Assembly: GCA_963716005.1 (NCBI GenBank)
Contig: OY970285.1
Location: 806,001 to 870,000 of the forward strand
Reading direction: 5' to 3'
DNA: 64,000 nt
From: CAVRUF01 sp963716005
GTDB lineage: Bacteria; Actinomycetota; Thermoleophilia; Gaiellales; Gaiellaceae
Shown piece after piece: positions 17,776 through 27,542 of the stretch. The notes below the pieces were generated by a model. That model ran no database searches and was not told the origin of the DNA. It saw only the letters and a program-made list of their open reading frames with translations. The position numbers were made by a program, and so were the translations under genes. Position 1 is the stretch's first letter, and the number at the start of each line of letters is the position of its first letter.

Positions 17776-18490
17776 CCCGTCGCTCCGAACCGCTCGGTCT
17801 TCACTCGGCCCGCGTCGTAGCCGAGCTCGACGAGCCCGGACGCGACCGCCTCGACGAACGCCGTCGGCCCGCAGACGAACGCGCACGCCCCGTCGGCGAC
17901 CGGCCACGCGACCTCACGGAGCAGGGCGAGATCGACGCGACGGGCGTACCCGTTCCACCCCTCCGGCTGCGAGCGCGTGAGCGTGTGCACGACCTCGAGC
18001 CCGTCACCGGCGAGCGTCTCCAGCTCGTCGCGGTAGATCACGTCCTCCCACGACCGGGACGAATACAGGAGCCGCATCGGGCGCATCCGAGCCCAGAGCG
18101 GCGCGGTGCCGCGCCATCGCCATCAACGGGACGACACCGGAACCGCCCGCGACGAGCAGCACCGGGCCGCCGTCCGCAGGAGACCACACGAACCACCCGC
18201 CGATCGGCCCGCGCACCTCGAACTGGTCACCGGGCCCGGCCTCGCCCGCCAGGTACGGCGACACCTCGCCGTCGTCGAGCCGCTCGACCGTGATCTCGAC
18301 CGGCCCGCCGGGCGCCGACGCGATCGAGTAGCTGCGCTCCGCCTGATAGCCGTCCTCGGCGGTCAGCCGCACGTCGAGGTGCTGGCCGGCGCGGTGGCCG
18401 GGCCAGTCCGGGGCATCGAGGACGAGCGTTCGCACCCTGCGGCGTCTCCTCGTACGCCTCGAGCACCTCGACCGGGCGCCAGCCGGTCAG
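17772..18490 (-). CDS. Ferredoxin-NADP reductase-like FAD oxidoreductase (two frame breaks)
   Basis: FNR-superfamily protein of about 238 aa after restoring frame. Order: LTGWRPVEVLEAYEETPQ, then LDAPDWPGHRAGQHLDV, the FAD motif RSYSIASAP, the NAD-site loop LLVAGGSGVVPLMAM, and the C-terminal segment CAFVCGPTAFVEAV. Frame breaks are an extra base near 18435-18437 and another near 18079-18081 (plus-strand coordinates); each removal rejoins conserved sequence. No ATG/GTG fits the N terminus; CTG at 18490, overlapping the upstream stop as CTGA, is the most likely start. Probably supplies electrons to, or accepts them from, the molybdopterin protein encoded just upstream. Confidence 0.82.
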
Positions 18491-19080
18491 TCGCCCCAGA
18501 ACCGCTGTTCCCGCCACGGGTCTCCGTAGAGGTGGTAGCCGTTCGTCTCCCAGAACCCCGGCTCGTCCTCGTCGAGGAGGCGCAGGCCGCGCACCCACTT
18601 GGCGCTCTTCCAGAAGTAGAGGTGCGGGACGAGGAGCCGGGCCGGGCCGCCGTGCTCGGGATCGAGCGGCTCGCCGTCGAAGCCGAACGCGACCCACGCC
18701 TTGCCGCCGGTGAGATCCTCGATCGGGACGTTGGTCGTGTAGCCGCCGTCGCAGAACGCGAGCGCATAGGCCGCGTCGTGGTCGACCGCGTCGAGGAGCG
18801 CGTCGACGGAGACGCCCTCCCAGTCGGTGTCGAGCCTCGACCAGCGCGTGACGCAGTGGATGTCGACGTGCGGCGTCTCGCGCGGCAGTTCCAGGAGCTC
18901 GTCCCAGGTCCACGACACCGGCTCGGCGCCGCCTTCGATGCGGAACGTCCACTCCTCGAGCGGCGTGTGCGGCGTCGGTCCCGCCGAGAGCACCGGGAAG
19001 CCGTCCGTCAGGTACTGCCCGGGAGGAAGCCGGTCGTCGGCCTCGCGCCGGCGGCCTTGGAAGCCTCGCGTGATTCGCAT
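18487..19080 (-). CDS. Sulfite-oxidase-fold molybdopterin-dependent oxidoreductase
   Basis: 197 aa, cytoplasmic-looking, with no signal peptide or Tat motif visible. The Mo-cofactor domain shows FRIEGGAEPVSWTWDELLELP, the presumed Mo-ligand cysteine in VDIHCVTRWSR, DGGYTTNVP and GGPARLLVPHLYFWKSAKWVRG, typical of the short YedY/SuoX-like family. The downstream reductase and DUF6510 gene overlap by four bases each, so the three form one operon. Substrate not assignable. Start ATG 19080 (MRITRGFQGRR) is preferred over an upstream ATG because the shorter form matches the family N terminus. Confidence 0.85.
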   Translation of the reverse strand: MRITRGFQGRRREADDRLPPGQYLTDGFPVLSAGPTPHTPLEEWTFRIEGGAEPVSWTWDELLELPRETPHVDIHCVTRWSRLDTDWEGVSVDALLDAVDHDAAYALAFCDGGYTTNVPIEDLTGGKAWVAFGFDGEPLDPEHGGPARLLVPHLYFWKSAKWVRGLRLLDEDEPGFWETNGYHLYGDPWREQRFWGD

Positions 19081-19102
19081 CCCGTGACGGTACATTCCCG
19101 CC

Positions 19103-19718
19103 GTGCTGCGGATCTACCGGATTCCCTTCTCCACGAACGTGGAACGCGTCGCGCTCGCGCTCGCCTGCAAGGGCGTCGAGGTGGAATGGGTCGACGTGGA
19201 CGCGGACGACCGCAGCGCCGGTGCGCCGAGTGTCGGGGCAGGATCTCGTGCCGGTGCTCGTGGAGGGCGAGTTCGTGCTCTCCGACTCGTCGCGGATCAT
19301 CGCGTGGCTCGACGCGAAGTACCCCGACCCGCCGCTCTACCCGGCCGACCCGGCGAGGCGTGCCGAGGTCGAGGTGTTCATCGACTGGTTCAACCGCGTG
19401 TGGAAGCGCCCGCCGAACCTGCTTGACGCCGAGCTCTCGAAGCAGCACCCGGACCAAGAGCTCGTGGCCGAGCTGGCCGCCGAGATGGTGGCCTCACGCG
19501 ACGTGTTCGAGGCGCTCCTCGCCGGCCGCGACTACCTCTTCGGCGAGTTCGGCGCCGCCGACGTGATCGCGTTCCCGTTCCTCCGCTTCGCCCGCTACCA
19601 GGAGGAGAACGACCCGTACCTCTTCCACCAGATCTGCGCGGAGCATCTCGCGCTCGGCGACGGCTACCCGAACCTCACGGCCTGGCTCGAGCGGATGGAG
19701 GCGCTGCCCCGGGCCTAG
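19103..19718 (+). CDS. Glutathione S-transferase-like protein (frame break near 19220)
   Basis: Thioredoxin-fold N domain plus all-helical C domain, about 204 aa after restoring frame. N-terminal part: RIYRIPFSTNVERVALALACKG. After an extra base near 19220 (GCC-G-GTG) the frame resumes as VRRVSGQDLVPVL with the cis-Pro motif VPVLVEGEFVLSDSSRIIAWLD, and a helical domain with AADVIAFPFLRFARY. Actinobacteria generally lack glutathione, so the real thiol or even the activity is uncertain. Divergent from the molybdopterin gene with only 22 bp between; convergent with the L,D-transpeptidase, sharing four bases at the 3' ends. Confidence 0.82.
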
Positions 19719-20681
19719 GCCGGGACGATGAAGACCGGCGTGCCGACCTCGACGTGCTCGAAGAGCCATTCCGCGTCGGGGATCGCCATGCGGATGCAGC
19801 CGTGCGACGCCGAGTAGCCGAGCGAGGCCGCGTCCGGCGTGCCGTGGATGCCGACGGCCGGCGACGAGATTCCCATCCAGCGCGTGCCGAGCGGGTTGCC
19901 CGGGCCGGGCGGGATCGGCTTCGCGTCCTTCGCCCAGTCGGAGTCGGGCGGGTTCCACGTCGGGTCGCGCTCCTTGATGATGATCTCGTAGTCGCCGAGC
20001 GGCGTCGGGTACGCCGCCTGGCCGGTCGCCACCGTGAAGCGCTTCACAAACCTGCCGTGGTCGTAGAGGAACAGCCGGTTGGAGCCGCGGCGGATGACCA
20101 CCATCGGGCCGAGATCCTCCCTCTTCACGGTGGGCCGGACCCAGACGGTCCTCACCGGGATGATCCCCTGGCGGTACGAGGAGTGGAGCGCGGCCAGGAT
20201 CCGGCGCCGCATCACGGCGCGGTCGACGGCGCGGCCCGGATGCGAGGGCGCGATCTCGGGCTTCAGCTTCTCGGTGAGGCCGACGAGCTTCGCGTTGACC
20301 GGCTTCCTGGCGAAGCGGCGGTCGAGCTCGCGGATGAACTTGTCGACCTGCTTCTTCTTGATCACGACGTCGAGCTGGAGGTGCGCGCCCGGGCGAGGCG
20401 TTCATCGCCTGCTTGACCGACTTCTCGATCGCCGCCTCGGCGCCGAAGCGCGCGGGGGAGACCGCGACCGACGAGTCCTTGTGGAACAGGTGGATCGGCT
20501 GGCCGTACGTTCGCTCGACGCGATCCTGGGCGGCGACGGCGATGAGACCGCCTACCTCGACGTCGCCGATCGTGACACCGTTCGCGATGGCAGGGATCGG
20601 AACGCCTCCGGCGGGCGCCACCGTGAAGAACGCGGCGAGCACGAGCACGATCAGGGCGGTCCGATGGATCACAGCGCCCAA
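19715..20681 (-). CDS. Secreted L,D-transpeptidase, YkuD type (frame break near 20387)
   Basis: Peptidoglycan cross-linking enzyme forming 3-3 bridges. About 321 aa restored: an N-terminal signal segment (HRTALIVLVLAAFFTVAPAGG), a paired substrate-domain region ending near NASPG, then, after one extra base around 20387, AHLQLDVVIKKKQVDKF and the YkuD domain: VVIRRGSNRLFLYD, TPLGDYEI, HGTPDAASLGYSASHGCIRM. The last motif holds the catalytic Cys and conserved His. Start TTG 20681; GTG 20672 is an alternative. Divergent from the threonine aldolase across 59 bp that contain a 10-bp GGAAATTTCC palindrome (20709-20718). Confidence 0.88.
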
Positions 20682-20740
20682 AATGGTAGGGGACAGCGCG
20701 GAGTGCAGGGAAATTTCCAGAAAACGACTAGTCTGAACGC

Positions 20741-21820
20741 ATGATCGATCTGCGCTCCGACACGCTCACGCAGCCGTCCGCGGGGATGCGCGACGCGATG
20801 GCGAACGCCGTCGTCGGGGACGAGCAAAAGCGCGAGGACCCAACGGTCACGGCGCTCGAGGAGCGGGTCGCGGAGCTGCTCGGCCAGGACGAGGCCGTCT
20901 ACCTGCCGAGCGCGACGATGGGAAACCAGATCGCGCTGCGGCTCCTGTCCGAGCCCGGGGACGAGCTGATCGGTACTCACGATTCCCACATCTTTCTGCA
21001 CGAGCTGGGGGGGCCTGCGGTTCATTCCGGGCTCGTGATGAAGCCTCTTTCGAGCGCCGCGGGCCGGTTCCCCCCGGAGGCGGTTCGCGCCGCGATGAAC
21101 CCGCCCGGCGACCTGCACGCCGCGCCGACGCGGGTCCTCACGATCGAGAACACCCATAACGGCTCGGGCGGGCGCGTCTGGCCGCTGGACGAGTACCGGG
21201 CGGTCGTCGCCGAGGCGCGGGCGCACGGGCTCGCCGTCCATCTCGACGGCGCGCGGCTCATGAACGCCGCGGTCGCCGCGGGGCTCTCTCCGTCGGAGTG
21301 GGGGCGCGAGGCCGACACGGTCACGCTCTGCCTCTCGAAGGGGCTCGGGTGTCCGCTCGGCGCGCTGATCGCGACCTCCCGCGAGCGTGCCCCGAAGGCG
21401 CGGCGGTTCAAGCACATGTTCGGCGGCGCGATGCGCCAGGCCGGCATCGTCGCCGCGGCCGGGATCTACGGGCTCGACCACAACGTCGAGCGGCTCGCCG
21501 ACGATCACGCGAACGCCCGGCGGCTCGGCGAGGCGCTCGCCGACGCGGGGCTCCCGGTGGATACGGACCGGATCGAGACGAACTTCGTCCAGGTCGACGC
21601 GAACGCGGCAGGCGTCGACGCCGGCGATCTCCTCGAGCGGTTCCGCGCCGAGGGCGTGCTGCTCTCGTTCGCAACCGCCCCGAACGTGCTCCGCGCCGTC
21701 ACGCACCTCGACGTCAGCGCCGAGGACATCGACGAGGCGATTCCGGCCCTCGTCCGCGCGTACTCCGGCGAGGGCGCCCCGGCCGCGCAAGAGGCGGCCG
21801 AGGCACCGACGCCGTACTAG
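20741..21820 (+). CDS. ltaE: Low-specificity L-threonine aldolase
   Basis: PLP enzyme cleaving threonine/allo-threonine to glycine and acetaldehyde; cytoplasmic. 359 aa, intact. MIDLRSDTLTQPSAGMRDAM is the family start; DPTVTALEERVAELLG, HIFLHELGG, ENTHNGSGG, HLDGARLMNAAVA and the PLP lysine in TLCLSKGLGCPLGA follow. Glycine made here could feed the glycine cleavage system encoded 5 kb upstream, but the genes are not in one operon. The last residues (APAAQEAAEAPTPY) are a non-conserved tail. The stop abuts the end of the convergent ABC permease gene. Confidence 0.94.
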   Translation: MIDLRSDTLTQPSAGMRDAMANAVVGDEQKREDPTVTALEERVAELLGQDEAVYLPSATMGNQIALRLLSEPGDELIGTHDSHIFLHELGGPAVHSGLVMKPLSSAAGRFPPEAVRAAMNPPGDLHAAPTRVLTIENTHNGSGGRVWPLDEYRAVVAEARAHGLAVHLDGARLMNAAVAAGLSPSEWGREADTVTLCLSKGLGCPLGALIATSRERAPKARRFKHMFGGAMRQAGIVAAAGIYGLDHNVERLADDHANARRLGEALADAGLPVDTDRIETNFVQVDANAAGVDAGDLLERFRAEGVLLSFATAPNVLRAVTHLDVSAEDIDEAIPALVRAYSGEGAPAAQEAAEAPTPY

Positions 21821-24400
21821 TTACTCGTACTGGAGAGCGCGCAGCACGTTCAGCTTCGCCGCTCGTCGCGCCGGGGCGATCGCAGCCAGAACGCCGGCGA
21901 CGATCGCCACGACGGTGAAGATGATGAGCGACCCCCATGGAACGGCGACCTTCACGTCGAACTGGCCGAGCGCCTTCGTGACGAGCACGGCGAGGAAGAT
22001 GCCGAGCGGGAGCCCGAGCGCGGCGCCGATCAACGCGGTGATGACGCTCTCGTGCCGGATCATGCGCCGCGTCTGCCGGCGGGTCATGCCGACCGCGCGG
22101 AGCATCCCGATCTCCCTCGTCCGCTCGAAGACGGTCAGCACGAGCGTGTTGACCATCCCGAAGAGCGACACGATGACGGCCAGGGCGAGGAGCACGTAGA
22201 TGAACGTGAGGAAGTCGTTGAAGTCCTCGTCCTGCTCCGTGATCCACGCGTCCCGGGTCTGCACCTTGGCGTCGGGGAACTCGGCCACGGCCTCGTTGAT
22301 CGAGGCCACGGTCGCCTCCGACGTGTCGCCGCCCGTGTTCGCGAACACGAACTGGTCACGCGGCCGCTCGTAGAGCGTGTCGAATGTCGTCCTTGCTGAT
22401 CGACACCGCGCCGAGGATGGGGTAGAAGGGCGGCGGCTCGTAGATGCCCTTCACCTCGAGCTGGGCCGTCTCGTTGTCTGCGGAGAGGAGCTCCACGGTG
22501 CTCCCGACCACGAGGTCGTTGCTCTCCGCGAACTCCTTCGACACGATCGCGCCGTCGTTCCCCAGCGAGGTCAGAACCTCGTCGTCGGAGCCCTCGGCCC
22601 AGTCGAAGGTGTAGAACTGGCGGATCGCCTCGGGATCGATCCCGGTGACGTACTGGTCCGAGTCCGAGACCTTGCCGAGGCCGGAGCGGACGGGAGAGAC
22701 CTCTTCGGCCGCGCCGGACGCGGCGAGCGCTTCGCCGGCGCCGGGGACGAACGGGGTGAAGCCGTCCTGCGCGGTGATGACGAAGTCGGCCTGCACCTGC
22801 GACTCGATCGCGTCGCGGTTCGACGCCTTGAACCCATTCGCGAGCACCGCGACGAACGTGACGAGAGCGACGCCGATCATGAGCGCCGCGGCCGTCGAGG
22901 CGGTCCGGTGCGTGTTGCGGGTTGAGTTGCCGCGTGCCAGCTTGCCCGCGACGCCGCCGATGCGGGTCGCCGGCCAGCCGACGACCGCCGCGATTGGTTT
23001 GACGACCCAGCGGGACAGCATCGCGACGCCGATGAAGAGGAGCAGCACGCCGCCGGCGATCGACAGGAGGCGCGGTGCAGTGGCCATCTCGTCCCTGAAG
23101 AGCGCCTGGCCGAGCAGGACCAGCGCGATCACGAGCAGCACGCCGGCGACGAACGGCGTGTAGCGCGCGAAGCGGCCTCTCGGAAGCTCGGCGCCCTCGC
23201 GCACCGCCGCGATCGGCGGGACGCGGGTGGCCCGAAGCGCAGGGAAGAGCCCCGCCAGGAGCGTCACAGTCACGCCGACGAGGATCGAGACGATCACCGT
23301 GCGCGGCGCGAAGACGTAGTCCGCGGTCGGGAGTCCGCCGCCGGTCGCGTCGGCGAGGTTCTTCAGGCCGATCGCGAGGCCGAACCCGGCGAACAGCCCG
23401 ACGACCGAGGCGATGATCCCGATCACGAGCGACTCGATGATCACCGACGTGAGGAGCTGCCGGCGCGAGGCGCCGATCGTCCGCAGCGTGGCGAACTCGC
23501 GCGTCCGCTGCGCGACGGTGATCGAGAGCGTGTTGAAGATGACGAACCCGCCGACGATCAGCGCGATGATCGCGAAGCTCAGCAGGAAGTAGCGGATGAA
23601 GTCGAGGAACGCGACCGACTCGAGATCCTCGTCGGTCTGCTCCGCCGCCGAGCGGACGGTGACCTGATCGGCGGGTAGCGCCGCCTCGAGGTCGCCGACG
23701 AGCTCCTCCGGTGTCGTGCCTTCCGCGGCCGCGACGGCAATCTGGTCGAGCTGTCCCTCACGGTCGAAGAGTCGCTGGGCCTCGGGGATCGTGAAGACGG
23801 CGAACGTCGCGGTCCCGAGCGACCGGACCTCGCCGTACTGCGCAAGACCCGTGACCGTGAAATCCTCGACGGGCAGGAGCGTCGCGATCTTGACCGTGTC
23901 GCCGACCTCGTAGCCCTGGCTGTCCGCGGTCTCGACGTCGATGACGACCTCGCCGCCGTTCTCGGCCCAGGCGCCCTCGAGCAGCCTCAGCGGGTTGAAC
24001 CGCGAATCTGCGGCGGGATCGATACCGAAGCCGAACGACGGCGCGCCGCCGGTGTCCACGGCCTTGCCGTCGTTGGTCAGGATGTCCGCGTTCGTCTCGT
24101 CCAGGATGATGCCGCTGGCCGCTCCGACGCTCGGAACCTCGAGAACCTGGCCGAGAATCTCCTCGGGAAACGGCGGCGTCTCGGCCTGCGTCCCCTGGAA
24201 CGAGATATCGGTGCCCTTGCCGCTGACGACCGCGTCGGTGTTCGCGTAGGTCTCCTGGAAGATCCCTTGAACGCGGCGTCGATCGTGTCCGTGAGGACGA
24301 AGGTGCCGCTCATCATGGCGACGCCCAGGACGATCGCGAACGCCGTCAGGACCGAGCGGAGCTTGCGCCCCAGGAGTCCTCTGAGTGCGACGTGGATCAC
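21821..24400 (-). CDS. MacB/FtsX-family ABC transporter permease with two FtsX domains (two frame breaks)
   Basis: Large permease of about 859 aa: N-terminal transmembrane helix (MIHVALRGLLGRKLRSVLTA), an extracytoplasmic MacB_PCD-type domain, a first FtsX domain (around AQRTREFATLRTIGASRRQL), middle helices, a second extracytoplasmic domain, and a C-terminal FtsX domain (VFERTREIGMLRAVGMTRRQ). Frame breaks: about 24264 (one base missing; AAFKG then IFQETYA) and about 22385 (one extra base; SISKDD then FDTLYERPRDQF). The two cancel, so total length stays a multiple of three. It overlaps the ATPase gene by four bases. The family exports or extracts lipoproteins, peptides or drugs; the cargo is unknown. 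Confidence 0.88.
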
Positions 24401-25191
24401 GTGCGGGTCACCTCTTCCATGGCGCCGAGGAGCTCGTGGGACGTGGCGTCGCGCAGCGACCTGACGATCTGGCCGTCGGCGAGGAAGTGGGCGTTCCGGC
24501 CGATGCAGGCGGCGAGCGCGTCATGGGTCACCATGACCGTCGTCTGGCCGTAGTTCGCGACCGAGTCGCGCAGCAGGTCAAGGATCTCCTGGCCTGTCTT
24601 CGAGTCCAGGTTGCCGGTCGGCTCGTCGGCGAACATGACCGTCGGCTTCGAGACGAGCGCGCGGGCGATCGCGACGCGCTGCTGCTGGCCGCCCGAGAGC
24701 TCCGAGGGCCGGTGCTTGCGCCGGTCGGAGAGGCCGACCTTGCCGATCACGTCGTCGACCCAGTCCTTGTCGTACTTGCCGCCCGCCAGCTCCAGCGGCA
24801 GCGTGATGTTCTCCTCCGCGGTCAGCATCGGGAGCAGATTGAAGAACTGGAAGACGAAGCCGATGTGCTCGCGGCGGAGCTTCGTCAGCTCGTTGTCGTT
24901 CAGAGTCTCGATCGACGTTCCGGCGATCTCGACCTCGCCCGACGTCGGCTTGTCGAGGCCGGCCAGGATGTGCATGAGCGTCGACTTTCCGGAGCCCGAC
25001 GGCCCCATGATCGACGTGAGCTCCGCGGCCGAGACGTCGAGCGACACGCCGCGAAGCGCATCGACGGCGGTATCGCCCTCGCCGTAGCGGCGCGTGACGT
25101 CCTTCGCCGAGACTGCGGTTCCGTTCGGCGTTCCTACGGTGTCTAGCCGCGTCGTTGCGGATGCATCCACGGTTACCTCCCTTGGGGTCAC
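24397..25191 (-). CDS. ABC transporter ATP-binding protein, LolD/MacB type
   Basis: 264 aa, intact. Walker A GPSGSGKST, Q-loop VFQFFNLLPMLTA, signature LSGGQQQR, Walker B VMFADEPTGNLD and the H-loop VTHD are all present. Extended N terminus of about 25 residues before the ABC domain. It energises the FtsX-type permease encoded immediately downstream (four-base overlap); together they form a complete type VII-like ABC module. GTG start at 25191, 61 bp from the stop of the antiporter gene upstream on the same strand. Confidence 0.94.
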   Translation of the reverse strand: MTPREVTVDASATTRLDTVGTPNGTAVSAKDVTRRYGEGDTAVDALRGVSLDVSAAELTSIMGPSGSGKSTLMHILAGLDKPTSGEVEIAGTSIETLNDNELTKLRREHIGFVFQFFNLLPMLTAEENITLPLELAGGKYDKDWVDDVIGKVGLSDRRKHRPSELSGGQQQRVAIARALVSKPTVMFADEPTGNLDSKTGQEILDLLRDSVANYGQTTVMVTHDALAACIGRNAHFLADGQIVRSLRDATSHELLGAMEEVTRT

Positions 25192-25252
25192 GGGCAGACT
25201 TCCACCCCTTGCCTAGAGTGGCAAGGCGGTCGTCCCGCGTCGTAACGTTCGG

Positions 25253-26300
25253 TTAACCGAACCTGTCGCCGGCGAGGTAGAACGCCGTCGCGCACACGCC
25301 GTACGCCGCAACGAGGGCCGCGCCGCGCAATCGTGTCGAGTAGCCGCCCCAGAGGAGCAGCGCGGTGAAGACGACCGAGCCGCCCAGGACGACGAGCTCG
25401 ACCGGGCCGGAACGAGAGCGCCAGCGGGTCGATCAGCCACGAGAGGAGCGCGACCGCGGGGATCAGGAACACAGCCACCTGGGCGGCGGACGCGAGCGCG
25501 ATCTCGGCGGCGAGCTTGAGCTTTCCGCGGTGGGCGACGACGACGGCGCCGCCGTGCTCGGCCGCGTTCCCGACGATCGCGACGATCACGGTCGCGACGA
25601 AGAACTCGGAGAGCCCGACCTCCTCGGCGAAGACCTCGAGCGTGTGCACGAGCGTCTCGGCGACGAACGCGGTCACGACCGTCGCGGCGGTGAGCACGAT
25701 GATCGCGATGCGAAGCGACCAGCCTGCCGACTCCTCCGTCTCGGCTTCGGCGTGGAGATCCGCGTGCCGGCGCAGGGTGATCTTCGTGACCACGACGTAG
25801 ACGACGAGCAAGACGATCGAGACCGGCACCGAGAGCACGGCGAGCGAATGGCGGTCGGGGTCGCCCTCGAAGCCGGGGATCGCCGGGATCAGGAACATCA
25901 GGGTGGCGAACGCGACGAGCGCGAATGCGATGAGGCTCGACTGCCTGTCGAGCGGTCCGCGTCCCCCGAAGAGGAGCGAGAAGCCGAGGACGAGGAGGAG
26001 GTTTCCCACCACCGAGCCGGTGAGCGATCCGCGCACGACCTCGGTGAGGCCCTCGTTCACGGCGATGAGCGCGATGATCAGCTCGGGCGCGTTCCCGAAG
26101 GTGGCGTTCAGGAAGCCGCCGATCCCGGGCCCGGTGTGGTGCGCCGCCTGCTCGGTCGCGTCCCCGATCAGCCAGGCGAGCGGGATGAGCGCCAGGGCCG
26201 CGAGCACGAAGAGCTCCATCTCGCCGATGTCGGTCGTCTTGTCGAGGACGACCGTGATCGGCCCGAGAGCGAGCAGCGCGAAGAGAATGCGGCGTACCAC
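25253..26300 (-). CDS. Ca2+/H+ antiporter of the CaCA (Cax) family (frame break near 25405)
   Basis: Membrane antiporter, about 348 aa and some ten helices. The two inverted alpha repeats carry the family motifs GNAPELIIALIAVNEG and VGNAAEHGGAVVVA with the transport glutamates. An acidic loop with a histidine (RRHADLHAEAETEES) joins the halves. Near the C terminus an extra base in a G run around 25404-25406 shifts the frame; the restored end continues as VELVVLGGSVVFTALLLWGG and stops at 25253-25255. Probably calcium/cation efflux. It lies 26 bp from the divergent HAD hydrolase. Confidence 0.88.
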
Positions 26301-26326
26301 GGCCGCGCCAGACTACCCTGTGCTCC

Positions 26327-27052
26327 GTGCTCGAAGCCGTGCTCTTCGACTGGGGCGACACCCTGTTTCACTTCGCGTACCAGGACGATCTCCTCGAGTC
26401 GGGCTGGGAGGCGGGCCTCGCCGCGATGGGGCGCGACGACCTTCCGCCGCACGCCGAGACGGCAGCCGTTTTCCGCGAGCATTACCTCCCGCTGCTGGTC
26501 GGTCTGGACACGCTCGACGAGCTCGAGTATCCGGGCGTCGTGCGCGAGGTGCTCGCCCGGTTCGACGTCGATCCGACGGAGGACGAGGTGCACGCGTTCC
26601 TCATCGCCGAGCACGAGGCGTGGGCGCCGGCGCGGCAGCTCGGGCTCCACACGCACTCGCTCCTCGACTCGATCCGCGAGCGTGGGATCAAGGTCGGACT
26701 CGTCTCGAACGCGTTCGATCCCGAGTGGCTCCTCCGGGAGGATCTCGACCGGATGGGCCTGGCGGAACGGCTCGACGTGGCGGTGTTCTCCTCTGCGGTC
26801 GGCAAGCGCAAGCCGCACCCGCTGATCTTCCAGGCCGCGCTCGACGCGCTCGAGGTCTCGGCGGCCAACACGGTCTTCGTCGGCGACCGCCGCTACCCCG
26901 ACGTCTGGGGCGCCCGCGAGCTCGGGATGACGACCGTCCAGGCGTACTGGTTCGTGGCCGACACGGACGAGCGCGGGGTGGAGGCCGACTACGACGCATT
27001 CACGCCGATGGACGTCCTGAGCGTCGTCCGCAGGCTCACCGGCGAGGCCTAG
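26327..27052 (+). CDS. HAD-superfamily hydrolase
   Basis: 241 aa, intact. Motif I FDWGDTL (first Asp nucleophile; the usual second Asp is present as DTL), motif II LVSNAF, motif III Lys in GKRKPHP and motif IV VFVGDRRYPDVWGA are in order with a helical cap, as in phosphoglycolate-phosphatase/haloacid-dehalogenase-like phosphatases. Substrate unknown. GTG start at 26327 with a 26-bp gap to the divergent antiporter gene. The last residues VVRRLTGEA are followed by a 76-bp gap. Confidence 0.88.
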   Translation: MLEAVLFDWGDTLFHFAYQDDLLESGWEAGLAAMGRDDLPPHAETAAVFREHYLPLLVGLDTLDELEYPGVVREVLARFDVDPTEDEVHAFLIAEHEAWAPARQLGLHTHSLLDSIRERGIKVGLVSNAFDPEWLLREDLDRMGLAERLDVAVFSSAVGKRKPHPLIFQAALDALEVSAANTVFVGDRRYPDVWGARELGMTTVQAYWFVADTDERGVEADYDAFTPMDVLSVVRRLTGEA

Positions 27053-27128
27053 ACCGGCTGCGCCTACACCCGCGTTTCCGCCCTGTCAAGTCTTGCGGGG
27101 CCTTGACCCTTTCCCCACAATCTGAGAG

Positions 27129-27539
27129 GTGCAACGTCGCCTCAGGGTGATCACGGAGCTGCCACTTCGTCCTCAAGACGAGACGGAGTGCCGACGCTGC
27201 GAGGTGCACTGCGACAAGGTGGTGTACCCGGCCGCCTGTGTCGAAGGGGCCTGTCCTTTCCTCTACGCATTCGAAGAGGTCGGGCGCACCTACGTGGGCT
27301 GCATGCAGAAGGTCTACGACGTCGAGATCGACCTGGAGCTGCTCGAAGAGGCGCAGGGCCAGCGGATCGGATTCGGCGCCGTGAAGGCGCGCCGTCAGCC
27401 GCTGCCGATGTGCCGCGCCGAGGTCTCGAGCTGTTACGAGAACCGCAGCGACGACCTCGGGTGCGTGAACCCCGAGTTCTTCGAGCTTCCGCAGGGGAAG
27501 CCGTCGTTCCGCGTCATCGCGCGGATCGAAGCGGACTGA
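27129..27539 (+). CDS. Conserved cysteine-rich protein of unknown function
   Basis: 136 aa with nine cysteines: CRRC, HC, AAC, GAC, GC, MC, SC and GC. The first six are packed into about 45 residues, suggesting a metal site (zinc or Fe-S) with a less conserved C-terminal part. No signal peptide or membrane segment. I do not recognise a named family. GTG start at 27129. It is followed after 3 bp by a lytic-transglycosylase-like gene, so the two are probably co-transcribed. The sequence just upstream (TTGCGG, 17 bases, CACAAT) is only a weak promoter match. Confidence 0.65.
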   Translation: MQRRLRVITELPLRPQDETECRRCEVHCDKVVYPAACVEGACPFLYAFEEVGRTYVGCMQKVYDVEIDLELLEEAQGQRIGFGAVKARRQPLPMCRAEVSSCYENRSDDLGCVNPEFFELPQGKPSFRVIARIEAD

Positions 27540-27542
27540 CAC

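Noticed and set aside
20709..20718. GGAAATTTCC palindrome between the L,D-transpeptidase and threonine aldolase genes as an operator
   Set aside because: It is AT-rich and centrally placed, but it is a single 10-bp palindrome without a partner site or identifiable regulator; noted in the transpeptidase entry only.
27091..27128. Promoter before the cysteine-rich gene (TTGCGG / CACAAT)
   Set aside because: Only partial matches to both boxes; not distinguishable from chance.
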